Shown here piece by piece: positions 1-9,477 of a stretch of DNA of 64,000 bases. The notes beneath the pieces were generated by a model. It ran no database searches, was not told where the DNA came from, and worked only from the letters and a program-made list of their open reading frames with translations. Source of the stretch: Clostridia bacterium. GTDB taxonomy: Bacteria; Bacillota; Clostridia; Christensenellales; Borkfalkiaceae. Within the stretch, counting starts at the first letter, position 1. Each line of letters starts with the position of its first letter. The stretch is from the NCBI GenBank assembly GCA_017507005.1, contig JAFWBT010000007.1, positions 23,682-87,681 of the forward strand. The letters are read 5' to 3'. Position numbers and translations under genes: made by a program.

Positions 1-1235
1 TCTTGGAATATCTCCGCAAAATGCGTTTCACAGGGAACGTTTATGCCGTGAAAGAGGGTACGCCCGTATTCCCTGGCGAGCCTATTCTCACGGTGAAAGC
101 GCCTTTAATTCAGGCGCAGTTCGCGGAAACGGCGCTCTTAAATATCATCAATCACCAAACGTTGATAGCCACGAAATCGTCCAAAATTTGTCGCGCGACG
201 GGCGGCAAGGGCGTCGTGATGGAGTTTGGTCTGCGTCGAGCGCAAGGCCCTGACGCGGGTATTAACGGCGCAAGAGCGGCGATTATCGGCGGCTGTTCGT
301 CCACGTCTAACGTGATAGCGGGGCAAAAATTTAACGTGCCCGTGGCAGGTACGATGGCGCATAGCTGGGTAATGGACTACCCGACGGAATACGAGGCGTT
401 CCGCGCGTACGCGAACGCATATCCCGACAACTGTCTGCTACTCGTAGACACGTACGATACGTTGCGTAGCGGCGTGCCCAACGCGATTAAGGTGTTTAAG
501 GAATTGCGCGCGGAGGGGCATACGCCCAAAGGGATTCGTTTGGACAGCGGCGACCTTGCGTATCTTTCCAAAAAAGCGCGTAAAATGATGGACGAGGCAG
601 GTTTCCCTGAGGCGATTATTTGCGTATCGGGGGACTTGGACGAACGTTCTATCAATTCGCTGTTGCAGCAGGGCGCGAAGATTGATTCGTGGGGGGTTGG
701 TACGAAACTGATTACTTCCGAGGATTTGCCTGCGCTTGGCGGTGTTTATAAATTGGCGGCGGTGATTGAAAAGGACGGCACGATGACGCCGAAAATTAAG
801 CTGTCGGATAACACGGCGAAGATTACGAACCCTACGTTTAAGAACGTCTATCGTTTGTATGACAAGGATAACGGTATGGCGATTGCCGACCTTATCACGC
901 TGCACGACGAGAAAGTGCAAGAGGATGAGCCGTTGACGCTGTTCCATCCCGTAGAGACGTGGAAAGAACACGAAGTGGAAAATTTCCACGCCGAGCCGTT
1001 GTTGCATAAGATTGTGGAAAAGGGCGAGCTTGTCTATGAATTCCCTAAGCTGTTGGACGTGCAGGCGTATTCCAAAGAACAGCTGTCGAAATTCTGGGAA
1101 GAATATTTGCGTTTGGACGTGCCGCAGCTGTATAAGGTGGATTTGTCTACCAAATTGCACAAATTAAAGATTGATATGATCGGCGCGATCCGTAAAGACG
1201 CGCACGATAAATCGAAAGGAAAGAAACATGACTGA
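1..1235 (+). CDS. pncB: Nicotinate phosphoribosyltransferase (5' partial)
   Basis: Converts nicotinate and PRPP to nicotinate mononucleotide, the first step of the Preiss-Handler route to NAD, in the cytoplasm. The frame is open from the window edge, so the true start lies upstream; about 410 residues of a roughly 480-residue family are visible. Family landmarks are EFGLRRAQGPD, the histidine in GTMAHSW (about residue 120 of the visible part), which is the autophosphorylation site in studied homologues, and the RLDSGDL phosphate-binding loop at 179-185. The stop overlaps the start of lspA (ATGACTGA), so the two are translationally coupled. It pairs functionally with nadE and pnuC elsewhere in the window. 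Confidence 0.95.
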   Translation, partial: LEYLRKMRFTGNVYAVKEGTPVFPGEPILTVKAPLIQAQFAETALLNIINHQTLIATKSSKICRATGGKGVVMEFGLRRAQGPDAGINGARAAIIGGCSSTSNVIAGQKFNVPVAGTMAHSWVMDYPTEYEAFRAYANAYPDNCLLLVDTYDTLRSGVPNAIKVFKELRAEGHTPKGIRLDSGDLAYLSKKARKMMDEAGFPEAIICVSGDLDERSINSLLQQGAKIDSWGVGTKLITSEDLPALGGVYKLAAVIEKDGTMTPKIKLSDNTAKITNPTFKNVYRLYDKDNGMAIADLITLHDEKVQEDEPLTLFHPVETWKEHEVENFHAEPLLHKIVEKGELVYEFPKLLDVQAYSKEQLSKFWEEYLRLDVPQLYKVDLSTKLHKLKIDMIGAIRKDAHDKSKGKKHD

Positions 1236-1926
1236 AAAAACGTTAAAAACTAAAAACGACGGGGGCAGGTATTCGCTGAAAGGCTCTTGGCTGTGGGGGG
1301 TATTGCTGTTCGTCGTGCTCGTTTTAATCGACCAGCTGACGAAAGTGGCGGCGGACGTATATTTCAACCGCCCGTCTGCGCCGAAAATGATAGCGATTAT
1401 CCCCGGCTGGATAAATCTTTGTATCAGCTACAATCCCGGCATAGCGTACGGGATAGGCTCGGACGCGTCGGCAGGGGTAAAGATTGCCGTGATTATCGGT
1501 ACGGCGTTGATGATGGCGGCGTTTGCGGTGCTGTATTTCAAGTTGGATAAGCGTCGCACGCTTATTCGTATCGCCATCGTGTTTGTCGTGGCAGGCGGCG
1601 TGGGCAATCTCATCGACAGAGTGTATTATCAGGTGTGGGATCCCAACGTAACGCAAGGCGTACGCGATATGGTGGATTTGAGCCGTTTTGGCTTTGCCGT
1701 ATGTAATTTTGCCGATTTCTTTATCACGGGCGGCGCGGTGACGCTGGTGTTGGCACTGTTGTTTTTTGACACGGACGCTATATTCCCGCTGACGGAAAAA
1801 TATAAGGCACTCGCAAAAGAAGCTAAGGAAAAGGAAGAAGTGAAAGAGCAGGAAAAGGCGAAGAATAAAGAGGCGGCAAAGGCCGCGGCGAGCGCGGAAA
1901 ATAACGCCGATAACGACAATGGATAA
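1228..1926 (+). CDS. lspA: Lipoprotein signal peptidase (signal peptidase II)
   Basis: Aspartyl membrane protease that removes the signal peptide from diacylglyceryl-modified prolipoproteins. Four hydrophobic segments are visible, with NPGIAYG near residue 69 and the catalytic pair D130 (GNLIDR) and D163 (CNFADF). At 232 residues it is longer than usual because of a Lys/Glu/Ala-rich cytoplasmic tail from about 190. Residues 10-19 (KNDGGRYSLK) are encoded by a copy of the dispersed 28-bp motif, so the N-terminal extension before the first membrane segment is probably not ancestral. It overlaps pncB by 8 bp and the next gene by 8 bp. Substrates in this window include the lipoproteins at 27.1 and 35.7 kb. 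Confidence 0.95.
   Translation: MTEKTLKTKNDGGRYSLKGSWLWGVLLFVVLVLIDQLTKVAADVYFNRPSAPKMIAIIPGWINLCISYNPGIAYGIGSDASAGVKIAVIIGTALMMAAFAVLYFKLDKRRTLIRIAIVFVVAGGVGNLIDRVYYQVWDPNVTQGVRDMVDLSRFGFAVCNFADFFITGGAVTLVLALLFFDTDAIFPLTEKYKALAKEAKEKEEVKEQEKAKNKEAAKAAASAENNADNDNG
1253..1280 (+). repeat. Dispersed 28-bp motif, copy 1 (inside lspA)
   Basis: Left arm AAAACG, centre ACGGGGGCAGG, degenerate right arm TATTCGCTGAA. It lies in frame in lspA and reads N-D-G-G-R-Y-S-L-K, the same frame used by the copy at 3824. Confidence 0.75.
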
Positions 1927-2878
1927 ACGGCTGTGGATTGCGGAGGAAAACAGCAAACGGCTGGACGTTTTTTTGAGTGAACAGCTGGAAGATTTTACCC
2001 GTTCGCGCTTGAAAAAGCTGATTGAAGAGGGGAACGTTTGTATCAATGGCAAGCCGACGGCGAAAGCAGGCGCGGAAATACGCGTGGGCGACGAAGTGAC
2101 GATTGTTATTCCCGATGCGGTGGAATACGCCGCAAAGCCCGAAAATATCCCCATTGATATCGTGTATCAGGACGCGGATTTTGCCGTGGTGAACAAACCG
2201 CAAGGTATGACGGTGCATATCGGCAGCGGCGTGTGCGAGGGTACGCTTGTCAACGCTTTACTGTACGCGTTGGATTCGCTCAGCGGTATTGGCGGCGTGT
2301 TGCGGCCGGGGATTGTGCACCGTATCGACAAGGACACGACGGGGCTGCTCGTCGTGGCGAAAAACGACAAAGCGCACGTTTCTTTGGCGAGTCAAATCGC
2401 GCAAAAAACGTGTAAACGTACCTATTACGCTTTGCTCGAAGGCAGCGTAAAAACGGATAGCGGCCGTATCGTAACGGATATCGGCAGACACCCGACGGAG
2501 CGGCTGAAAATGGCGGTGTTGCCCGACGGTCGTGGCAAAATCGCCGTCACCGATTATGAAGTGGTGGCACGCTTTGGACAAGAATTTACCCTTTGCAAGT
2601 TCGATTTGCAAACGGGCAGAACGCACCAAATTCGCGTGCACGCAAAGCATTTAGGACACCCCGTTGTGGGCGATCCCGTGTACGGCTATAAAAAGCAAAA
2701 ATTCCGTTTGAACGGTCAGCTACTGCACGCGTGGCAGCTGCGTTTAACGCACCCGACGACAGGGGAGGAAATGACGTTCAACGCGCCCCTGCCTACTGCG
2801 TTTTGTGAAATATTAGAAAAATTATGCAAACAATACGGCGTGGATAGAGCGTCGTTTTCGACACTTTTTAACGAATAA
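1919..2878 (+). CDS. RluD-family 23S rRNA pseudouridine synthase
   Basis: Isomerises uridines to pseudouridine in rRNA. An N-terminal S4-like RNA-binding segment (about residues 12-60) is followed by the RluA/RluD catalytic domain with HRIDKDTTG at 134-142; D137 is the catalytic aspartate. RTHQIRVH near 240 and the GDPVYG turn after it complete the family signature. The length (319) is normal. The ATG overlaps the lspA stop (ATGGATAA). lspA followed by an rluD-like gene is a common Bacillota arrangement (ylyB in Bacillus). The target uridines cannot be told from sequence. Confidence 0.93.
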   Translation: MDKRLWIAEENSKRLDVFLSEQLEDFTRSRLKKLIEEGNVCINGKPTAKAGAEIRVGDEVTIVIPDAVEYAAKPENIPIDIVYQDADFAVVNKPQGMTVHIGSGVCEGTLVNALLYALDSLSGIGGVLRPGIVHRIDKDTTGLLVVAKNDKAHVSLASQIAQKTCKRTYYALLEGSVKTDSGRIVTDIGRHPTERLKMAVLPDGRGKIAVTDYEVVARFGQEFTLCKFDLQTGRTHQIRVHAKHLGHPVVGDPVYGYKKQKFRLNGQLLHAWQLRLTHPTTGEEMTFNAPLPTAFCEILEKLCKQYGVDRASFSTLFNE

Positions 2879-2901
2879 AAAGGACTTTAAAAAAGAGTGG
2901 T

Positions 2902-4230
2902 ATGTTAAAGATTACGAAGGTAAAACGGAATAGCATCGCCAAGGAACTGGGCTTGGAGGTCGGGGACGAGATTATCGCCTTTGACGGCTATCCTTGCGAG
3001 GACGAGCTGGATTATCTGTACTACGTGGAAACGGACGGTTTTTCCATGACGGTGCGGGATAAGCGCGGCGCAGGCGAGATGACGGTGGAGGTGGAAAAGG
3101 ACGAGGGAGAAGACCTCGGCGTGGAGTTTGAAAAAAACACCGCGATTCGCACCTGCCATAATCGTTGCGTGTTTTGCTTTGTCGATCAAATGCCCAAGGG
3201 TATGCGCGAGAGTTTGTACGTTAAGGACGACGACTACGGTATGAGCTTTTCCTGCGGCAATTTCGTAACGCTCACCAACCTTTCCGACGAGGGCTTGGAA
3301 CGGATTATCCGTTTAAAACTCTCGCCGCTGTACGTATCCGTGCATACTATGAACGAAGAACTGCGCTGTAAGCTGTTGCGAAACCGTTTTGCGGGAAAAA
3401 TCGTAAGACAGATTGCGAGGCTGGTGGAAGGCGGCGTACAATTACATTGCCAAGCGGTAATCGTGCCGGGCGAAAACGACGGCAAAGAGCTGGAATATAC
3501 CGCAAGGGAGTTGTTTAAATATTATCCTAGCGTAAAAGAGTTGGCGTTCGTGCCGACGGGGCTTACCAAATATCGCGAGGGATTGACGCCCATACCCGAC
3601 GTGGATAAGGCGTACAGCGAGGAAATACTCGACCTTGCCGCGCGGCTGAATAAGGAATTTGGCGTGCCGTTTTTACAGCCTGCCGACGAATATTACATCA
3701 AGGCAGACCGTGCCTTGCCGCCCGAAGATTTCTACGGCGATTACGAGCAGATTGAAAACGGCGTGGGCATGACGACGCGGTTTTTGGCGGAGGCAAACGC
3801 GGCACTTTCGACGCTTATTTCAGAAAACGACGGGGGCAGGTACGCGTTGAAAAGCAAAAAACGCTCTGTTATCGTGTGCGGCGTCAGCGCAAAAAAGGTG
3901 ATGCAATCCCTGATAAATAGCTGTAACGAGGCGATAGAGGGCTTGGAGGCGATAACGCTTGCCGTAGAGAACGAGTTTTTTGGGCATACCGTTACGTGTA
4001 CGGGCTTGTTGACGGGGCAGGATATCCTTGCCGCGCTCGAAAAATACCGCCGCGAAGAGGGCGGATTTGACGAAGTGGTGCTTGCAGGCAACGTTTTAAA
4101 AGAATTTGAGGACGTGTTCTTGTGCGGTATGACGCTGAACGAGCTGAAAACGAAGCTGGGTTTTGAGAACGTGCGCGTCAATCGCGACGGTGGCTATGGG
4201 TTCGTGGAGATACTTTCGACGAACGAATAA
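2902..4230 (+). CDS. DUF512 radical-SAM-like Fe-S protein with PDZ domain
   Basis: Function unknown. Residues 1-70 look like a PDZ fold (GLEVGDEIIAFDG). A radical-SAM-type cluster motif follows, C85-x3-C89-x2-C92 in RTCHNRCVFCFVDQ, then the DUF512 C-terminal half. The family is widespread in Bacillota and is typically encoded next to der, as here (98 bp before der), which hints at a ribosome-linked role but does not prove one. Residues about 308-317 (NDGGRYALK) come from an in-frame copy of the 28-bp dispersed motif, placed between the catalytic half and the C-terminal domain. Confidence 0.88.
   Translation: MLKITKVKRNSIAKELGLEVGDEIIAFDGYPCEDELDYLYYVETDGFSMTVRDKRGAGEMTVEVEKDEGEDLGVEFEKNTAIRTCHNRCVFCFVDQMPKGMRESLYVKDDDYGMSFSCGNFVTLTNLSDEGLERIIRLKLSPLYVSVHTMNEELRCKLLRNRFAGKIVRQIARLVEGGVQLHCQAVIVPGENDGKELEYTARELFKYYPSVKELAFVPTGLTKYREGLTPIPDVDKAYSEEILDLAARLNKEFGVPFLQPADEYYIKADRALPPEDFYGDYEQIENGVGMTTRFLAEANAALSTLISENDGGRYALKSKKRSVIVCGVSAKKVMQSLINSCNEAIEGLEAITLAVENEFFGHTVTCTGLLTGQDILAALEKYRREEGGFDEVVLAGNVLKEFEDVFLCGMTLNELKTKLGFENVRVNRDGGYGFVEILSTNE
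3824..3851 (+). repeat. Dispersed 28-bp motif, copy 2 (inside DUF512 gene)
   Basis: Exact AAAACG and GTACGCGTTGAA arms with centre ACGGGGGCAG. In frame it reads N-D-G-G-R-Y-A-L-K. Confidence 0.85.
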
Positions 4231-4327
4231 GCGTGCATAGCCGTATAAGAATAGGCGAAAGCTTGATGAATTGAGAAAAAATTAACGATAAATAAAGGAG
4301 AAAGGAAAAAAGAGGAGGCGATAAACT

Positions 4328-5641
4328 ATGGCGAATCCCCTTATTGCGTTGGTGGGCAGACCCAACGTGGGAAAAAGTACGTTTTTTAATAAAGTAGCGG
4401 GTAGAAAAATTTCTATCACAGAGGACAGACCGGGCGTCACGCGTGACCGTTTGTATACGGACGCGACTTGGCGCGGCAAGCATTTCACGATGGTCGATAC
4501 GGGCGGTATCGAGCTGAAATCGGAAGACGTGATGTGGAAAGAGATAGCAAAACAAGCCGACGTCGCGATTGAGACGGCGGACGTCATTTTATTCTTCACG
4601 GACGGTAAAGAGGGTTTGCACCCCTCCGATTACGACGTGGCGGATATCCTGCGCCGCAGTAAAAAACCCGTTATTCTCGTCGTGAATAAGATTGATAATT
4701 ATTCCCCCGAGCAGATTTTTGAATTCTATTCGTTGGGCTTGGGTGAGCCGTACGCGATTTCCGCGGAGCACTCGCAGGGTATCGGCGACGTTTTGGACGA
4801 GGCGATTTCCTATTTCCCCGACGTGACGATAGAGCCTGTACCCTCGCTTAAAATTGCGGTGGTGGGTAAGCCCAACGCAGGCAAATCTAGCCTTGTGAAC
4901 AAGATTTTGGGTAGCGAAAGAAGTATCGTTACGCCCATGGCAGGTACGACGCGCGACGCGATTGATACCTTGTTTTATCGTAGGGATAAGGCATACACCA
5001 TTATCGATACGGCAGGGATTAGAAAGAAGAAAAACGTAGACGACGACGTGGAATATTACAGCAATATGCGCGCGTTTGACGCGGTGCGCCGCAGTGACGT
5101 GTGCTTGCTCGTCGTTGATAGCGCAGAGGGGCTTACCGAACAGGACGTAAAGATTATCGGCTACGTGCACGAGCAGGGCAAACCCTCCGTTATCGTTATG
5201 AATAAATGGGACCTTATCGAAAAGGATACGCACACTGTAAACCGTTTTGAAGAACAGCTGAAAGAGGACCTCAAATTTATGGATTATTACAAATCCATTT
5301 ATATTTCGGCAAAGACGGGACAGCGCGTAGAAAAGCTGATTGCGGCGGCGGAAGAAGTGTACGCGCACGCGTCGTTTAGAGTGCCCACGGGCGAGCTGAA
5401 TGATTTGATTGGCGACGCAATTCGCTTGCAGGAACCGCCCTCCTATCAAGGCAGAAGAATGCGTGTGTTCTTCTCGTCGCAGGTGTCCACTTGTCCGCCC
5501 GTGTTCTTATTGCACGTCAACGACGAGGGACTGCTCCATTTCTCCTATCAGCGGTATTTGGAAAACACGATTCGTAAAGCCTACGATTTTTCGGGTACGC
5601 CTATCCGCGTCAACGTGCGCGAGAAAAAGGATGACGAATAA
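4328..5641 (+). CDS. der: Ribosome assembly GTPase Der (EngA)
   Basis: Essential double-GTPase needed for 50S subunit assembly. Two G domains are visible. G1 of the first is GRPNVGKST (10-18), with DTGG and NKID. G1 of the second is GKPNAGKSS (about 180-188), with DTAG and NKWD. A KH-like C-terminal domain ends the protein. The length (437) is typical. AGGAGG-like purines precede the ATG. A 12-bp tandem repeat follows the stop. Confidence 0.97.
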   Translation: MANPLIALVGRPNVGKSTFFNKVAGRKISITEDRPGVTRDRLYTDATWRGKHFTMVDTGGIELKSEDVMWKEIAKQADVAIETADVILFFTDGKEGLHPSDYDVADILRRSKKPVILVVNKIDNYSPEQIFEFYSLGLGEPYAISAEHSQGIGDVLDEAISYFPDVTIEPVPSLKIAVVGKPNAGKSSLVNKILGSERSIVTPMAGTTRDAIDTLFYRRDKAYTIIDTAGIRKKKNVDDDVEYYSNMRAFDAVRRSDVCLLVVDSAEGLTEQDVKIIGYVHEQGKPSVIVMNKWDLIEKDTHTVNRFEEQLKEDLKFMDYYKSIYISAKTGQRVEKLIAAAEEVYAHASFRVPTGELNDLIGDAIRLQEPPSYQGRRMRVFFSSQVSTCPPVFLLHVNDEGLLHFSYQRYLENTIRKAYDFSGTPIRVNVREKKDDE

Positions 5642-5670
5642 CGTTGCGGTTTAATTGGCGTTCGTGAAAT

Positions 5671-5725
5671 GCGTTCGCTGTGGCGTTCGCTGTGGCGTTC
5701 GCTGTGGCGTTCGCTGTGGCGTTCG
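5671..5725 (+). repeat. 12-bp tandem repeat, about 4.6 copies
   Basis: The unit GCGTTCGCTGTG is repeated four times without change (5671-5718) plus a 7-base partial copy, between der and plsY. It has no ORF of its own and no clear hairpin. It is a likely slippage-variable spacer. Confidence 0.9.
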
Positions 5726-5782
5726 TTTCTAAAATAACGTAACGAAAACGCGCTTTTTAGCGCCGTAAGAGTGTAAAAAGGT

Positions 5783-6505
5783 ATGGAAACGTTTTATATT
5801 TCACAAGATTGGTGGCAATTTTTACTGCTGGCTATCGTATGCTATTTTATCGGCTGTTTTAATTTTGCGCGGCTCATTTCCCGCAAGAAAAACCGCGATA
5901 TCACGCAGGTGGGCAGTGGTAATCCCGGCACGATGAATATGACGCGTGAATTTGGGCTGAAAATCGGCTTTATCACGTTTTTGTGCGACGCGCTCAAAGG
6001 CGGCTTGCCAGCGGTTGTCAGCTATTTTCTCTATCGGAACAGCGTGTTCGCAGGCACGAGCTTGCTTGTTTCCGATTTCACGAGATATTTCGTGGGGCTG
6101 TGCGTCGTAATCGGGCATATTTTTCCCGTCACGATGAAATTCAAAGGCGGCAAGGGGATTGCCTCGACACTGGGTTTGTTTTGGATGTGCTTGGCGTGTG
6201 AAAATCCTTGGTGGCTGCTGTTTGGGTTTGGCTGTCTTTGTATCGTCGTTTTGTATATCTACACAGCGGAATGGGGCTCGATAGGCTCTCTTTTAGGGGT
6301 GTCGGGATTTAGCATTATTCAGCTGACGATATTTATATTGCGTTACGGGAAATACCCCGTGGACGCGTACATGGTAGCCCTGTATCTGATTATTTTTACC
6401 ATCAACGTACTCACGTGGGTGGCGCATCATAAAAATCTCGCGCGCGTGTTTGCAGGCGAAGAACACCGTACGTCTATTAAAAAATTAGCAAAAAAAAGTA
6501 AATAA
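5783..6505 (+). CDS. plsY: Acyl-phosphate:glycerol-3-phosphate acyltransferase
   Basis: Integral membrane enzyme that makes lysophosphatidate from acyl-phosphate and glycerol-3-phosphate, the first step of phospholipid synthesis in most Bacillota. It shows the three PlsY loops: GSGNPGTMN (44-52), the aspartate/lysine loop FLCDALKGG, and KGGKGIAS near 120. Membrane segments cover most of its 240 residues, and the tail is basic (KKLAKKSK). Its usual partner plsX is not in the window. Confidence 0.95.
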   Translation: METFYISQDWWQFLLLAIVCYFIGCFNFARLISRKKNRDITQVGSGNPGTMNMTREFGLKIGFITFLCDALKGGLPAVVSYFLYRNSVFAGTSLLVSDFTRYFVGLCVVIGHIFPVTMKFKGGKGIASTLGLFWMCLACENPWWLLFGFGCLCIVVLYIYTAEWGSIGSLLGVSGFSIIQLTIFILRYGKYPVDAYMVALYLIIFTINVLTWVAHHKNLARVFAGEEHRTSIKKLAKKSK

Positions 6506-6527
6506 CCTAAAAAATTAGGAAGTAAAA

Positions 6528-7883
6528 ATGAACGTAATTATTATTGGATGCGGCAGAGTGGGACAAACGCTCGCTGAAAAATTGAACGCAGACGGCAACG
6601 ACGTTACGGTTATTGACGTTTCGGCGGAAAAAGTGAACGAAGTGGCAGGGCGTTACGACGTCATGGGCGTCGTGGGCAACGGCGCGACGTATACGATACA
6701 GCGTGAGGCTGGTATCGATACGGCGGATTTGCTTATTGCCGTCACGAATTCGGACGAACTGAACTTGCTGTGCTGTATGATTGCGAAAAAGGAAGGCGAC
6801 TGTCAAACGATTGCGCGTGTTAAAAATCCGCAGTACAGTAAGGAAGCAATGTATTTAAAGGAAGAGCTGGGTTTGGCTATGGTCATCAACCCCGAGTACG
6901 CGGCGGCGGAAGAAATCGCGCGCGTGCTTCGTTTTCCGTCGGCGATGAAGATAGAGCCGTTTGCAAAAGGTAGAGTCGAGCTTATCAAATTCAAGCTTCC
7001 TAAAGAAAGCTGTCTTATCGGCACGTCGATTAAGGACGCGGTGATGAAATATCATCTGGACGTGCTTGTTTGCGCTATCGAGCGCGGTGACGAGGCGTAT
7101 ATTGCCAACGGTAATTTCGTCTTTGAAGAAAAAGACGTTGTATCTATCGTCGCAACGCCGAAGAATGCGAACGAATTTTTTAGCAAGATTAATTATAAAG
7201 GCAACTCTATTAAGAACGCTCTTGTTGTTGGCGGTGGCGTGATTACGCATTATTTGTGTGAGATTCTCGAACGCTCGAATATAGCGTTGAAGGTCATTGA
7301 TAAAGATTTAGCAAGATGCGAGGCTTTGTGTTCCCGTTGGCCGAAGGTAGACGTAATCCACGGCAACCCGACCGAGCAGGAATTGTTGTTGGAAGAAGGG
7401 ATTGAAAAAGCGGGTGCGTTCGTTGCGCTGTCGGGCTTGGACGAAGAAAATATCCTGCTTTCCTTGTTTGCAAAGGAAGTGGGCAGTGGAAAACAGGTGA
7501 CGCGTATCAATCGTATCGATTACGATAACGTGTTAAATCGTTTGGAATTGGATACGACGATTTGTCCCAAGAACATCACTTCGGACACGATTTTAAGCTA
7601 CGTGCGCGCGATGAAAAACGCTATGGGTAGCAATGTAGAAACGCTGTATAATATCATACAGGGCAAGGTAGAGGCGTCGGAATTTATCGTCAAGGAAAAT
7701 TCGCCTATTTCGGGGATTCCTTTGAGTGAAATGCGCTTGAAGAAAGATATTCTTATTGCTTCCATTTCCCGAGGCGGCGAAGTAATTCTTCCTCGCGGTA
7801 GCGACGTGATTCAGGCAGGCGATACGGTGGTGGTCGTCACCAAACAAATCGGTTTGCAGGATATCACCGAGATTTTGAAATAA
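6528..7883 (+). CDS. trkA: Trk potassium uptake regulator TrkA
   Basis: Cytoplasmic NAD(H)-binding gating subunit of the Trk K+ transporter. It has two tandem RCK units, each an N-terminal Rossmann domain (IIGCGRVG near 5-12; VVGGGVITHYL near 232) followed by an RCK_C/TrkA-C domain. The length (451) matches full-length TrkA. trkH starts 3 bp after the stop, so the two are surely co-expressed. Confidence 0.95.
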   Translation: MNVIIIGCGRVGQTLAEKLNADGNDVTVIDVSAEKVNEVAGRYDVMGVVGNGATYTIQREAGIDTADLLIAVTNSDELNLLCCMIAKKEGDCQTIARVKNPQYSKEAMYLKEELGLAMVINPEYAAAEEIARVLRFPSAMKIEPFAKGRVELIKFKLPKESCLIGTSIKDAVMKYHLDVLVCAIERGDEAYIANGNFVFEEKDVVSIVATPKNANEFFSKINYKGNSIKNALVVGGGVITHYLCEILERSNIALKVIDKDLARCEALCSRWPKVDVIHGNPTEQELLLEEGIEKAGAFVALSGLDEENILLSLFAKEVGSGKQVTRINRIDYDNVLNRLELDTTICPKNITSDTILSYVRAMKNAMGSNVETLYNIIQGKVEASEFIVKENSPISGIPLSEMRLKKDILIASISRGGEVILPRGSDVIQAGDTVVVVTKQIGLQDITEILK

Positions 7884-7886
7884 CGG

Positions 7887-9392
7887 GTGAACGTAATGAA
7901 TTTTCGCGTAATAAAACGTACGATAGGCTGGATATTGCTCTTCGAAGCGCTGTTTTTTATCGTTCCTGCGATTACGGCGCTCGTTTATAACGAAGAGGAA
8001 ATATTCGATTTTCTTGCCGCAATGCTCTTGTGTGTTATGGTGGGTGCGCTGTGCTTAATCGGCAGACCGAAAAACACCTCCATTTACGCCAAAGAGGGCT
8101 TTGTTATCGTGGCGCTTAGCTGGATTGTTATGAGTATTTTCGGCGCGTTGCCGTTTTGGTTTTCAAGGTCGATACCCTCGTATATCGACGCGCTGTTTGA
8201 AACGGTGTCGGGCTTTACGACGACGGGTGCGACCATCGTGCCTACGGGAGAACAAGTGGCGGCGTTGCCTCGTTCTATTCTTATCTGGCGTAGCTTCACC
8301 CATTGGATTGGTGGCATGGGTGTATTGGTGTTCATTATGGCGTTCTTGCCTCTTAGCGGTGCGCGTAATATGCATATCATGAAAGCGGAAAGCCCTGGCC
8401 CGACAGTGAGTAAACTTGTGCCAAAAGTGCGGACGACAGCAATGATTTTATACGTCATTTACGCCGTATTGACTTTGTTGCAGGTTATTTTCTTGATTTG
8501 CGGCGGTATGCCGTTGTTCGATTCTATCAATACGGCGTTTGCAACGGCGGGGACGGGCGGTTTTTCAATTAAAGCGGACGGCTTTAACGGCTATTCGACC
8601 TATTTGCAAATCGTCGTCACCGTGTTTATGCTCGTTTTCTCTATCAATTTCAACTCCTATTATATGCTGACGAAAGGGCGTTGGAAAGAAGCGCTGACGG
8701 CGGAAGTAAAGGCATTTTTGATTATGGTCGCTACGGCGATAGCGATTATTACGCTGAATTTGGTGGTGGCGGGTACGGTAAACGCGCTCGGCAACGCAAT
8801 GTCCTTTGGCGAAGCGTTAAAACACGCGGCGTTCTCCGTTGCGTCTATCGTTTCGACGACGGGTTTTGTTACCGAAAACTTCGATTTTTGGCCGGTGACG
8901 GCGCAGATAATATTGGTACTGTTGATGTTCGTCGGCGCGTGCGCGGGCAGTACGGGCGGCGGTGTTAAAGTATCGCGTGTGTTAGTTTTGGGCAAGAGTG
9001 CGTCGAACGAAATCGGTAAAATGTTGCATCCCAAGCAGGTGAAACACGTCACTATGGATGGGCGTGTGGTCGAGCCGGAAGTGGTGCGCTCCATTTGTGG
9101 CTATATGGTCGCATATGCGGTGATATTTATTTTATCGCTGTTGATTATTTCTATCGATTTAGGCAATCTGGATTACACGATTACGCACAACGGACAATTC
9201 ACCACGGGCTTTACGTCCGTCGCGGCGACGTTGAATAACGTTGGCCCGGGGCTTGGTGTGGTCGGTCCGGCAGGCTCGTTTGCAGGGTATGCTTGGTGGT
9301 CGAAAATCGTGTTCGTTTTTGATATGTTGGTGGGAAGATTGGAAGTGTTCCCTATGCTTCTTTTGTTCGCGCCGACGACGTGGAAAAAATAA
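7887..9392 (+). CDS. trkH: Trk potassium uptake channel subunit TrkH
   Basis: K+-translocating membrane subunit. It has the four-fold membrane-pore-membrane repeat with selectivity-filter-like segments, for example SGFTTTGAT, ATAGTGGFS, VSTTGF and FTSVAATLNNVGPG, and HWIGGMGVLVF typical of TrkH/KtrB. The listed start is GTG at 7887; the ATG at 7896 is also possible. It follows trkA directly, which supports a working Trk system. Confidence 0.95.
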   Translation: MNVMNFRVIKRTIGWILLFEALFFIVPAITALVYNEEEIFDFLAAMLLCVMVGALCLIGRPKNTSIYAKEGFVIVALSWIVMSIFGALPFWFSRSIPSYIDALFETVSGFTTTGATIVPTGEQVAALPRSILIWRSFTHWIGGMGVLVFIMAFLPLSGARNMHIMKAESPGPTVSKLVPKVRTTAMILYVIYAVLTLLQVIFLICGGMPLFDSINTAFATAGTGGFSIKADGFNGYSTYLQIVVTVFMLVFSINFNSYYMLTKGRWKEALTAEVKAFLIMVATAIAIITLNLVVAGTVNALGNAMSFGEALKHAAFSVASIVSTTGFVTENFDFWPVTAQIILVLLMFVGACAGSTGGGVKVSRVLVLGKSASNEIGKMLHPKQVKHVTMDGRVVEPEVVRSICGYMVAYAVIFILSLLIISIDLGNLDYTITHNGQFTTGFTSVAATLNNVGPGLGVVGPAGSFAGYAWWSKIVFVFDMLVGRLEVFPMLLLFAPTTWKK

Positions 9393-9403
9393 GCAAAATT
9401 GCG

Positions 9404-9431
9404 TTCAACGCGTACACGGTATGCCCGTTTT
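9404..9431 (-). repeat. Dispersed 28-bp motif, copy 3
   Basis: Perfect arms on the minus strand with centre GGCATACCGT. It sits between the trkH stop and the GH95 gene, opposite in direction to both. Confidence 0.85.
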
Positions 9432-9477
9432 TAAGAAAATATAGTAACAATTAGCATAAAATGAGGTGCTAAACGAT

